From contig SUZV01000001.1 of the NCBI GenBank assembly GCA_015059715.1, forward strand, positions 124,001 to 188,000: a stretch of 64,000 nucleotides of DNA. Reading direction: 5' to 3'. Positions 45,019 through 52,364 of this stretch are shown here, piece after piece. The stretch's first letter is position 1; each line of letters starts with the position of its first letter. The notes under the pieces are model-generated. The model was given only the letters and a program-made list of their open reading frames with translations. It searched no databases and had not been told where the DNA came from. This DNA comes from Rikenellaceae bacterium. GTDB lineage: Bacteria; Bacteroidota; Bacteroidia; Bacteroidales; Rikenellaceae. The position numbers and the translations under genes are program-made.

Positions 45019-45462
45019 TTAACATCTAAAAGATCTAGCTCCGTTTCCAACAGGTATAGCACCATATCTTTTTGCAAAAGCCTCAATTAGAAAAGATTCA
45101 AGATTCTTTGAGGCTTGCGCTCCAGCCGTATAGAAACAGTACACTTTTGCACCAAAGGCTCTCATATAGTTATATCTTGAAGGATAGTGCTGCGGAGGAT
45201 GATTAAATTCACATACATCGGTATAATTTTTATAATGGCGACTTAATCGTTTTTTCAAATTGTCAGACTTACCTATATACATTATTTTTGACTCACCATC
45301 CGGATATGGGAAATGCTGTCCTTGTGATACTATGATGTATGCACCAGGCCTTTCTTCAATAGCAGATAAATCCACTTTATCAAAATCAGGAATTTCATAA
45401 TCAATATCATTTTTTACAGGTCTGAATCCGTCTATTGCCAGAAAACGCAGTTCATTCTTCAT
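45019..45462 (-). CDS. Stand-alone GIY-YIG domain protein (putative nuclease)
   Basis: 147 residues, no signal peptide. The GIY-YIG core is nearly the whole protein: PGAYIIV (Tyr42) for the GIY strand, MYIGKSDNLKKRLSRHY (Tyr62, Arg72, His76) for the YIG strand and helix, Glu122 in KNLESFLIEAF, and Asn140 in IPVGNGARSF. These are the residues used for metal-dependent DNA cleavage in the family. It lacks a DNA-binding tail as in homing enzymes. A+T-rich, alone between 83-bp direct repeats next to tRNA-Leu, and preceded by a promoter-leader-terminator unit. Role unknown: mobile-element nuclease or repair-like enzyme are options. Confidence 0.8.
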   Translation of the reverse strand: MKNELRFLAIDGFRPVKNDIDYEIPDFDKVDLSAIEERPGAYIIVSQGQHFPYPDGESKIMYIGKSDNLKKRLSRHYKNYTDVCEFNHPPQHYPSRYNYMRAFGAKVYCFYTAGAQASKNLESFLIEAFAKRYGAIPVGNGARSFRC

Positions 45463-45484
45463 AACATAAGTTTTAATAGTTTAA

Positions 45485-45515
45485 ATAAAAAAAAGCGTGC
45501 ACCATACCTGCACGC
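45485..45515 (-). terminator. Terminator between leader and GIY-YIG gene
   Basis: Minus-strand GGCGTGCA ... TGCACGC stem followed by eight T. It ends about 25 bp before the GIY-YIG ATG, so it would stop the upstream transcript before the gene unless read through. Confidence 0.8.
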
Positions 45516-45640
45516 CATCTAGGGCTACCACACCCTATACACTCCTACAGGTAAGCACACGCAAAGTGTACAAACCCAATGGAGTCATTATGCCTATTCA
45601 ATATCAGTGTGGTAGTTCGATGGCGATTAGGCAAATATGT
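45487..45640 (-). ncRNA. Leader or small RNA upstream of the GIY-YIG gene
   Basis: About 150-nt transcription unit on the minus strand with a consensus promoter and the terminator above. It contains a 17-codon frame beginning MTPLGLYTLRVLTC whose stop lies about 30 nt before the terminator stem. This looks like an attenuator leader or an independent small RNA. I recognise no known riboswitch or leader family. Confidence 0.5.
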
Positions 45641-45645
45641 CACTA

Positions 45646-45677
45646 CAAATATACAAATAGAATTTATATAATCCAAA
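45646..45677 (-). promoter_or_regulatory. Promoter of the GIY-YIG leader
   Basis: Minus-strand TTTG (45674-45677), 20-bp spacer, TATATTTG (45646-45653). Confidence 0.65.
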
Positions 45678-45730
45678 TATTAGTTCGATAGTCTGGTACA
45701 TTGTGGCACAAGCGAGACACTTTTTCGAGT

Positions 45731-45813
45731 GTCGCGTTTTTGCGTATAAAGGGGCTCGCGAAGCTTTGCTTCGCAACTCTATTTATATTTACATTCCCTC
45801 CAAACCTCCCTTT
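45731..45813 (+). repeat. 83-bp direct repeat, copy 2
   Basis: Partner of 44882-44964, 849 bp away. Here the downstream CCTCCCTTT and AAGGGAGG arms are separated by about 85 bp of extra sequence holding further small inverted repeats (for example ACAAACGAGTTTGT). Confidence 0.9.
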
Positions 45814-46042
45814 AAGTACACTTCGTTTCTTTTCGTTGCTGCGGCTTGGCAAAACAAACGAGTTTGTTCTGCTCTCACCTTAATCGCAACGCTGAGAAGG
45901 GAGGCTTGTGGCAAGTGTCCCACTTGCTCATCTACGGTGAACACATACTATCAACACTCTGCTCTCGCTCTTCGGAACGCAGTTCGAGTCTGGTCGTGCA
46001 ACAAAGAAAGTGGGCGAGTATTATACATACAATCTACCCTAA

Positions 46043-46261
46043 ACCCCTCCTATCGTCTTATCGTCCTATTGTCTTATCGTCTTATCTTAGGACATTAAGA
46101 CGTTAAGACCATAAGACATTAAGAGGTCGAGTATCACAACAAAACACAACGACGAAAACTCTTTAACTACTCTTTAGCTCGCCTAAGGCGAGCGCGCTAC
46201 CCTTTAGCAGGCTGAAAGCCTGCGACCTACCCTTTCAGCTTTAGCTGTCACCGTTAGGTGA
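46043..46261 (-). repeat. Hairpin and 8-mer module, copy B (inverted relative to 27.0 kb)
   Basis: Read on the minus strand the order is the same as at 27033-27307: TCACC/GGTGA (46248-46261), CAGCT/AGCTG (46236-46247), GCAGGCT/AGCCTGC (46207-46223), GCTCGCC/GGCGAGC (46177-46193), a TGATACTCGACCTC spacer, then 8-mers such as AGGACGAT and AAGACAAT. The GCAGC hairpin of copy A is missing. Confidence 0.85.
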
Positions 46262-46281
46262 AACAGAGCTCGGCAAAAATG

Positions 46282-46328
46282 CCGTCGATGGGTAGTACTT
46301 GAGGTACGTCCCATTGACGGTACTTTTT
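46282..46328 (+). terminator. Strong terminator-like hairpin without an assigned gene
   Basis: CCGTCGATGGG (46282-46292) pairs with CCCATTGACGG (46310-46320), followed by TACTTTTTG on the plus strand. No plus-strand gene ends here. Confidence 0.7.
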
Positions 46329-46687
46329 GTTAGCGGCAGTAGATGCTGCCACATAGACAGCGGAAGACCCCCACGTCGGAGCATAGAGACTTAGTCACAC
46401 TCCGCCCCCTCTTACTTGCTCCTCCTCGGGGTGACGTTTTTTTCACTTTGCAGTAACTGCGAAAGCTGGAGAAGTAGTTCGCTTGCATCTTATTGTCCCA
46501 TAGTCCTATCATCTTATCGTCCTATTGTCTTTATTTTTTATGACGTTAAGACGTTAAGACCACTAAGACATTAAGAAATCAAGTATCACAATGCTCTACA
46601 CCGTAATTTTGCACTCTTCCCCCCCCCTTATCTATGGTCAGTTTGTTTGCTATGCAAATATTCCCGAGAGAGTTTTATACGGCTAAC
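46329..46687. other. Gene-free region with third 8-mer/spacer copy
   Basis: 46490-46600 contains a partial third copy of the octamer array and spacer (on the minus strand: TGATACTTGATTTCTTAATG, then GGACGATAAG-type units), in the same orientation as copy B. A GGCAG/CTGCC hairpin at 46334-46349 and a run of eight or more C near 46620 are also seen. No credible gene. Confidence 0.6.
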
Positions 46688-46724
46688 TAAAAAAAGAGGA
46701 TGACAAATTCACCCTTTGTCATCC
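46688..46724 (-). terminator. Intrinsic terminator after the skp-bamA operon
   Basis: Minus-strand GGATGACAAA / TTTGTCATCC stem (46698-46707 with 46715-46724) followed by TCTTTTTTTAG. Confidence 0.85.
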
Positions 46725-46770
46725 CTTCAAATCACTACGTATCTTTATATTGGTTCCCGTAGCTATACCT

Positions 46771-47307
46771 TTACTTTGACTCTACAATACCAAGCTCCTT
46801 CTTTACATCGGCTGTGATATCGATAAGAGCCGCAGGGTCGAAATAGGCGAGACCTGCCGAGCCTGGCTGATCACCCGCAGTGCTGAATACCGCAACGAAA
46901 CCGCCTGCCGAAGCGACCTTCTTAACAGCCTCGTTAGCCTTGTCGTAGATAGGATTCATAATCTCGGCCTCCTTCTTCTGCATATCCTGCTGTGCTATCT
47001 GCTGGAAATCCTGGAAACGCTGCTGTAACTCCGTGAGCTCGCGCTCCTTAAGCTGACGTACCGAGTCGTTGTAGGTCGACACGTTCTTCTCATAATCGGC
47101 ATAGAGCGTGTTAAACTCTACCTGAATCTGCTCAAGCTGATCCTGTAGGTCCTTGCCATAGCTCTCAAGGTTTGTCTGTGCCTCCTTGAACTCGGCCATG
47201 TTGGTAACAATTGAGGCCAAGTCTACGCGGCCAAACTTCTGTGAAAACGCTGATGATGAACTTAATACAAGTACCACAGCGAGGGTCAGTTTCAAAAACT
47301 TCTTCAT
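46771..47307 (-). CDS. Periplasmic chaperone, OmpH/Skp family (second copy)
   Basis: 178 residues. Signal peptide ending SSSSAFSQ, then a short beta segment (KFGRVDLASIV) and two long helices (about 40-130) with Gln/Glu-rich coiled-coil character, and the C-terminal strand region GFVAVFSTAGDQ. This is the Skp/OmpH plan: a jellyfish-shaped trimer that holds unfolded outer-membrane proteins on the way to BamA. It follows another skp gene by 55 bp; tandem skp after bamA is usual in Bacteroidetes. Terminates at the hairpin near 46.7 kb. Confidence 0.92.
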   Translation of the reverse strand: MKKFLKLTLAVVLVLSSSSAFSQKFGRVDLASIVTNMAEFKEAQTNLESYGKDLQDQLEQIQVEFNTLYADYEKNVSTYNDSVRQLKERELTELQQRFQDFQQIAQQDMQKKEAEIMNPIYDKANEAVKKVASAGGFVAVFSTAGDQPGSAGLAYFDPAALIDITADVKKELGIVESK

Positions 47308-47362
47308 CTGAAAAATCTTATAAATTATCTAATTAGTATTTATTGCCCACTTATGTGCGTCA

Positions 47363-47869
47363 CTACTTCAACGCCTCGATAATGCGCTCCGTAAAGTCAA
47401 CCTTCTCAGAGTAGTAGAGAACTGTAGGGTTGGCCGAGATATCGATGATAAGGTCGTAGCCATGCTGCTGTGCAAAGCTCTCCAATGTCTCGAAGACTCG
47501 CTTCTGGATAGGCTGGATAAGCTCCACACGCATCTTCATAAGCTTGCCATCGGCACCAAAGAGCGACTCCTGGTACTTGGTTGCCTCGGCCTCCTTGCTT
47601 AGAATCTGCTGCTCGTACTGCGCACGCTGCTGCTCCGAGAGGGCTGCGCGCTGCTTCATATAGTTATTATACATAGTCTCCACGGCCGAGAACTTCTCAT
47701 CTACGCTCTTCTGGTAGTCTGCCGAGAGCTTCTCGACCTGCGCCAAAGCGTCGTTATATGACTCGATAGACTTGAAGACCTTCTCGCTATCAACAACCAT
47801 ATAGTTCTGTGCCGATACTGCACCTACAGTAAGCATCATTGCTAAAATTGCGAAAATAACTCTTTTCAT
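47363..47869 (-). CDS. Periplasmic chaperone, OmpH/Skp family (first copy)
   Basis: 168 residues from ATG 47869 (MKRVIFAILAMMLTVGAVSA); an ATG three codons upstream (47878) is equally possible. After the signal come YMVVDSEKVFKSI, a long helical tentacle region with YEQQILSKEAEATKYQESLF, and the strand YDLIIDISANPTVLYYS. The two Skp paralogues share plan but little sequence, suggesting an old duplication with possible division of clients. A -7 box lies about 20 bp upstream, so the pair can be expressed apart from bamA. Confidence 0.92.
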   Translation of the reverse strand: MKRVIFAILAMMLTVGAVSAQNYMVVDSEKVFKSIESYNDALAQVEKLSADYQKSVDEKFSAVETMYNNYMKQRAALSEQQRAQYEQQILSKEAEATKYQESLFGADGKLMKMRVELIQPIQKRVFETLESFAQQHGYDLIIDISANPTVLYYSEKVDFTERIIEALK

Positions 47870-47894
47870 AGTTGTCATATTATCGTTCAGTTTA

Positions 47895-47921
47895 CAAATA
47901 TACTAAATTATTTCAAATATA
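47895..47921 (-). promoter_or_regulatory. Tandem -7 boxes before skp genes
   Basis: Minus-strand TATATTTG occurs twice, at 47895-47902 and 47914-47921, between bamA and the first skp. Confidence 0.45.
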
Positions 47922-47934
47922 CTGCCAAGAGCTG

Positions 47935-50511
47935 TTAGAATTGCTGTCCCATAACGAAATGGAACTGCGAACCACTCGGTTTTGTCGAACCATAGGCTGG
48001 GTCGAAGCCGTAACCCCAGTCGATACCAAGCATGCCGACAACGGGGAGGAACAGACGAACACCGACACCTGCCGAGCGTTTAATCTTAAAGGGAGAAAAC
48101 TCCTTCCATGTATTGAAACCATTACCACCCTCAAGGAAGCCAAGCACGTAGATTGATGAGTTGGGCTTGAGGATAATAGGGTAGCGAAGCTCCATAGTAT
48201 ACTTATTATATGCCACAGAGTAGTAGTCCGATGGGTCGAGAGCTCCATCCTCATAACCACGCAGGGCTATGATATCTACACCATAGATGTTGTAACCTGT
48301 CATACCGTCGCCACCAATCTCGAAACGCTCGAAGGGCGATACCTTATTCTTATTGTAGTGTCCTAAGTAACCCATCTCGGCACCAAGCATAAGCACCAAG
48401 TTTTGATTTGCCGTAAGTGGGAAGTACCAACGACCCTTGAGCAGCCACTTGTGGAACTCTATCCATCGGTAGCGGTCCTGATCCGAGAGGCTGCTTGAGG
48501 CGTAGTTCTTGCCATCCCATAGCGAGAATGGGGGCGTTGCCTGCACCGAGAGCGTGAAGTCTGAACCCGAGCGTGAGAAGAAGGGTGCATCGACAGATGA
48601 ACGCTGCAACACAAGCTTTAGGGATAGTGTATTAGCATTACCATCACTTAGGATGAACGAATCCCATCCACGCAGGCCATATCGCTGATATCCGAGCTCG
48701 CCGTAGAATGTAAAGTATGGGTCGGGCCACTGCAAACGCTTGCCAAGACCGAGGAAAAGACCCATAGAGCGATAGTACATCGTGGCGTTCTGCCATACGT
48801 AGTAGGCGTTGTTCTGCTCAGAGATATAACCCGAGAGCGAGAATGAGTTTGGACGCTTGCCGCCCAGCCAAGGATCGGTGAAGCTAATCGAGAGGGCCTT
48901 GTAGTATGTACCGTTTGTCTGTCCCGATATCGACAGCTTCTGATTCTGTCCCGATGGGTATGGTCTCCATGCACCACGCTTGAAGAAGTTGCGTATCGAG
49001 AGGTTGTTGAGCGTAACACCTATGCTACCAACAAAGGTGCCTGAGCCAAATCCTCCTGCGATATTGAACTGGTCCGAAGCCTTCTCCTGAAGTGGCCAGT
49101 TGATATTTACCAACTCATCCGAAACAGGCTGTATGTCGGGGATGATGGCCTGCTCGTCGAAGTGACCCATACCCATCAAGGTACGCATGGTCTGCATCAA
49201 CAGAGCGCGATTATAGAGGTCGCCAGGACGAACATAGAGCTCGCGGCGTATAACCTCGTCGTCAACACGTACATTGCCCGAGATGCCTACGTCGTTGATG
49301 GTAAATGGCTTACCCTCGAATATACGTATCTCAAGGTCGAGCGAGTCGGGACCTACGACAATCTCGGCGGGCTCAATCTGCGACATCAGGTAGCCATTGT
49401 TGTTGTAGAGCGACGATATCGACATCTCCTCGGGGTTCATCTCCTTGCCAATACCGAGACGCTTATGCATCGACTTCTTGTCGTACACATCGCCAGGCTG
49501 CACACCAAACATCGTCGAGAGCTGGTCGGTAGAGTATACCGAGTTACCTACCCAGTTGATGTTGCGTATATAATACTTGTTACCCTCCGATACGGCGATA
49601 TCTACGCCCAGCGTCTCGTCGTCGATGAAGTATATCGAGTCGCGCAGGATGGTGGCATTACGGTAGCCGCGTGAGTTATAGAAGTCCAGAAGTAGCTCCT
49701 TATCGGCCTCGTAATCCTCCTTTATGAGCTTACGATTCTGGAAGAAGAGGATACTCTTCTGGTGTGTCTTCTTGAATGTGCGGCGCAGACGCTTATCGTC
49801 GAAGGCATCATTGCCCTCGAAGTTAATAACGCCAACCCTAACCTTAGGACCTCTGTCGATAACGAAGGTGACGTTAACACACTGCTCATAGGTTGTATCG
49901 TTGGTGATGCGTACATCGACCTCGCAGGTGCGGAAGCCCTTCTCGGCATAGTGCTCCTTGAGGAGCTTAACATTCTTGTCGATAACGTAGTCCGAGAGCT
50001 CGGTGTTGCGGCGTAGCTTGAGAATCTCCTCCATCAGGTCCTTCTTCTTCGACTTCGAGACTCCCTCGATATCCCACTTGAGGATGCGAGCACGCTCCTT
50101 AAGGAACACCTCAAGGTCGAGCGAGTCGCCATCGATAGTGGCACCTATCTGTATGTTCGAGAAGTAGCGTGGTGCCCAAAGACGCTGCATAGCGTTGGAG
50201 ATAAACTTGCTGGGCAGATATATAGAATCGCCCTCCTCCAATCCTGCTGAGGCCTTCAAAATACTATGGTTTAGATACTTGACACCGTGAAGGTTTATCT
50301 TGCGGATATAGTATAGCTTGCCATCGCTCTCGGTGAGCACAGGGGCACTACGGTCAAAATCTATTGTGTCGACAATCTCGTTATTTGCAATATCGCCAAT
50401 AGTATAACGCGATGATGCTACCTGCGCCTGGCTATCCACAGCCGCAAATAGCAACATTGCTATAGCGATAAAGAGTATCTTCGTATATTTCATCTTACTC
50501 TTAACTTTCAT
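47935..50511 (-). CDS. bamA: Outer-membrane protein assembly factor BamA
   Basis: 858 residues. Signal peptide ending AAVDSQAQ, five POTRA-type domains (about 60-440; for example INLHGVKYLNHSIL, GVINFEGNDAF, INWVGNSVYSTDQL, VGISGNVRVDDEVI), then the Omp85 barrel ending with FHFVMGQQF and terminal Phe. The barrel motif ERFEIGGDGMTGYNIYGVDIIALRGYED is the lid-loop/VRGF-like region. It inserts barrel proteins into the outer membrane. It overlaps the uppS end by 11 bp if ATG 50511 is used; ATG 50493 would start 7 bp after uppS. Confidence 0.96.
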   Translation of the reverse strand: MKVKSKMKYTKILFIAIAMLLFAAVDSQAQVASSRYTIGDIANNEIVDTIDFDRSAPVLTESDGKLYYIRKINLHGVKYLNHSILKASAGLEEGDSIYLPSKFISNAMQRLWAPRYFSNIQIGATIDGDSLDLEVFLKERARILKWDIEGVSKSKKKDLMEEILKLRRNTELSDYVIDKNVKLLKEHYAEKGFRTCEVDVRITNDTTYEQCVNVTFVIDRGPKVRVGVINFEGNDAFDDKRLRRTFKKTHQKSILFFQNRKLIKEDYEADKELLLDFYNSRGYRNATILRDSIYFIDDETLGVDIAVSEGNKYYIRNINWVGNSVYSTDQLSTMFGVQPGDVYDKKSMHKRLGIGKEMNPEEMSISSLYNNNGYLMSQIEPAEIVVGPDSLDLEIRIFEGKPFTINDVGISGNVRVDDEVIRRELYVRPGDLYNRALLMQTMRTLMGMGHFDEQAIIPDIQPVSDELVNINWPLQEKASDQFNIAGGFGSGTFVGSIGVTLNNLSIRNFFKRGAWRPYPSGQNQKLSISGQTNGTYYKALSISFTDPWLGGKRPNSFSLSGYISEQNNAYYVWQNATMYYRSMGLFLGLGKRLQWPDPYFTFYGELGYQRYGLRGWDSFILSDGNANTLSLKLVLQRSSVDAPFFSRSGSDFTLSVQATPPFSLWDGKNYASSSLSDQDRYRWIEFHKWLLKGRWYFPLTANQNLVLMLGAEMGYLGHYNKNKVSPFERFEIGGDGMTGYNIYGVDIIALRGYEDGALDPSDYYSVAYNKYTMELRYPIILKPNSSIYVLGFLEGGNGFNTWKEFSPFKIKRSAGVGVRLFLPVVGMLGIDWGYGFDPAYGSTKPSGSQFHFVMGQQF

Positions 50512-51223
50512 CGTTGACTAATCCGTAGCGTCGCTCGCGACCTGCGTAGACCTCGATAGCCTTGTCGAAGGCCTCCTCGTCAAAATCGGGCCATAGCACC
50601 TCGGGAAAGTATAGCTCGGCATAGGATGCCTGCCATAGTAGGAAGTTGCTTAGGCGGCACTCGCCACTTGTACGGATTATTAGGTCGGGGTCGGGCATCT
50701 CCGAGGTCAGAAGTGCCGATGACACCTTAGCCTCGTCTATATCCTCGGCGCGTAACTTGCCCTCGGCCACGCTTTGTGCCAAGTTCTGCACAGCGAGCAC
50801 CATCTCGCGGCGCGACGAGTAGTTGAAGGCCAATACGAGGGTCATCTTATCGGCTGCGGCAGTTGTTGACTCTATGCGGTCAATCATCTGGAGTACCGAA
50901 GAGGAGAAGCGCGTGCGCTCACCCAAAATCTTAACCCTGACACCCTGCTCGGCTAACTCTGGGCCCTCGGCTACCACCGTGCGGCAGAAGAGCTCCATGA
51001 TGGCCTCTACCTCGGCCGCAGGACGGCCCCAGTTCTCCGTTGAGAAGGCGTAAAGCGTGAGCCACTTAACACCGTTGCGCACCGCAGCACGCACCGCAGC
51101 ACGCACCGACTCCACGCCTGCAAGGTGACCCTCGTAACGCTCCTTGCCGCGCTGCTTAGCCCAGCGGCCATTGCCATCCATGATGATGGCTACGTGTGTT
51201 GGTATAGCTCTCTTCTCCTTCAT
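50501..51223 (-). CDS. uppS: Undecaprenyl diphosphate synthase (cis-prenyltransferase)
   Basis: 240 residues. It makes the C55 lipid carrier for peptidoglycan and O-antigen. The start MKEKRAIPTHVAIIMDGNGRWAK contains the catalytic Asp; further signatures are GHLAGVESVR, LTLYAFSTENW and DPDLIIRTSGECRLSNFLLWQ. A longer N-terminal frame to 51334 is upstream of the promoter and rejected. The DNA for VRAAVRAAVR is a 12-bp tandem repeat, but the protein keeps normal length. uppS-bamA-skp is a conserved envelope order in Bacteroidetes. Confidence 0.96.
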   Translation of the reverse strand: MKEKRAIPTHVAIIMDGNGRWAKQRGKERYEGHLAGVESVRAAVRAAVRNGVKWLTLYAFSTENWGRPAAEVEAIMELFCRTVVAEGPELAEQGVRVKILGERTRFSSSVLQMIDRIESTTAAADKMTLVLAFNYSSRREMVLAVQNLAQSVAEGKLRAEDIDEAKVSSALLTSEMPDPDLIIRTSGECRLSNFLLWQASYAELYFPEVLWPDFDEEAFDKAIEVYAGRERRYGLVNDES

Positions 51224-51263
51224 AACGTTCAAAATATCATCACACAAAGTGTGTAAAATCTTG

Positions 51264-51295
51264 CAAATGTAATCATTTAAATCTACAAAACACAA
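51264..51295 (-). promoter_or_regulatory. Promoter of the uppS-bamA operon
   Basis: Minus-strand TTG (51293-51295), 21-bp spacer, TACATTTG (51264-51271), about 40 bp before the ATG. Confidence 0.5.
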
Positions 51296-51397
51296 TAGTA
51301 CGGCCACAAATTTTCTCGCGCACGCATCGCGCACAAGGCTAACTTGTTAATTTACAACTATATATTGTGTTTGTATTATGACATGGCAACAGCACCT

Positions 51398-52267
51398 CTA
51401 ACGATTGTCTACGCCCCACATCATCTTCTCTCTTAACGTGTCGTAGAATGTATTATTATGTGGCGTAGCCAAAATCAGAGGCTCTGGGGCACGCTCAATG
51501 GTTATCATCGCACCATCTTTGATGCGATAGGTGCGGTTATCGGCCGAGAGTAGCACGTCGCTGCCTCGCGAGATAAGGCGTAGCGTGATGGTTATATTGT
51601 TGGGCACAACAACTGGTCGCATAGTCAGATTATGTGGGGCCAGTGGCGACAGTATCAAGCAGTTGCACATAGGGTCAACGATAGGGCCTCCAGCACTTAG
51701 CGAGTAGGCCGTTGAACCTGTAGGGGTCGATACAACTAAGCCGTCACCATGATATGTGGCTATGCAGTTATCGTCGACGTAGGTCTCGACAGATATCATC
51801 GTAGCACCGCCACGATGCACCGCCACCTCGTTGAGCACCAACGGGTTGTCCTGGCACTCTACATCGCCCGAGATGCGCAGCATATCGCGTCGTTGGTAGC
51901 CTATTTTGCCCTCGGCTATACGCTCAAACAGCTCGACAATGCCGCTACCATCATCTGCCGTTAGGTAGCCTAAGCGACCACAGTTGATACCTACAACGGG
52001 GATGTCGCGCGAGGGGAGCAGTTGCACAGCTTCGAGGAGCGTGCCATCGCCGCCATAGGTCACCATAACGTCGTTATCCGTAGCCTTAGGGCCATAGGTG
52101 TAGAGCTTCTCGGCTGGAATGTTGATGTCGGTGAGCTGCTCTATGGACAAGGCGAAATCCTCGTTTACAGAGTAGTCTAAGCCCAATTTATCGATAGCAC
52201 GAAACATCTCGACTATCTGTTCGGGACGATGGTTTACTTGCTTGCGCGAAAAAAGTATTATGTTCAT
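51398..52267 (-). CDS. nadK: NAD kinase
   Basis: 289 residues. Phosphorylates NAD to NADP. The conserved GGDGT is in VTYGGDGTLLEAV; NCGRLGYL and the second site TPTGSTAYSLSAGGPIVDP are intact. ATG 52267 (MNIILFSRKQ) is used; the longer frame reads through the pdxJ promoter area. It is divergent from pdxJ with overlapping promoters. It precedes uppS on the same strand, with a 174-bp gap and a separate uppS promoter. Confidence 0.95.
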   Translation of the reverse strand: MNIILFSRKQVNHRPEQIVEMFRAIDKLGLDYSVNEDFALSIEQLTDINIPAEKLYTYGPKATDNDVMVTYGGDGTLLEAVQLLPSRDIPVVGINCGRLGYLTADDGSGIVELFERIAEGKIGYQRRDMLRISGDVECQDNPLVLNEVAVHRGGATMISVETYVDDNCIATYHGDGLVVSTPTGSTAYSLSAGGPIVDPMCNCLILSPLAPHNLTMRPVVVPNNITITLRLISRGSDVLLSADNRTYRIKDGAMITIERAPEPLILATPHNNTFYDTLREKMMWGVDNR

Positions 52268-52298
52268 TGCGTCAGAATGAAAAAAAATCGTAACTTTG
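52267..52298 (+). promoter_or_regulatory. pdxJ promoter
   Basis: TTG (52267-52269), 21-bp spacer, TAACTTTG (52291-52298). Its predicted start lies in the nadK -7 box. Confidence 0.5.
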
Positions 52299-52304
52299 CT
52301 ATCA

Positions 52305-52312
52305 CAAAGATA
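52305..52312 (-). promoter_or_regulatory. nadK -7 box, overlapping the pdxJ promoter
   Basis: Minus-strand TATCTTTG. The two -7 boxes face each other six bases apart, so both promoters use the same DNA. Confidence 0.5.
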
Positions 52313-52364
52313 TATAAAAAGTATGCAACTACCACCACTTGAGGGGTGGAATAGAGTAAAAAAT

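Noticed and set aside
45497..45691. 64-codon plus-strand frame in the leader region of the GIY-YIG gene
   Set aside because: Runs opposite the predicted leader and terminator and has no recognisable domain or start context.
46330..46512. 60-codon minus-strand frame in the second islet
   Set aside because: Overlaps hairpins and the third repeat copy; no domain. It could be a conserved small ORF but I cannot support it.
51060..51120. 12-bp duplication in uppS suspected to insert residues
   Set aside because: The spacing between the VR and LTLYAFSTENW motifs matches the E. coli enzyme, so there is no insertion.
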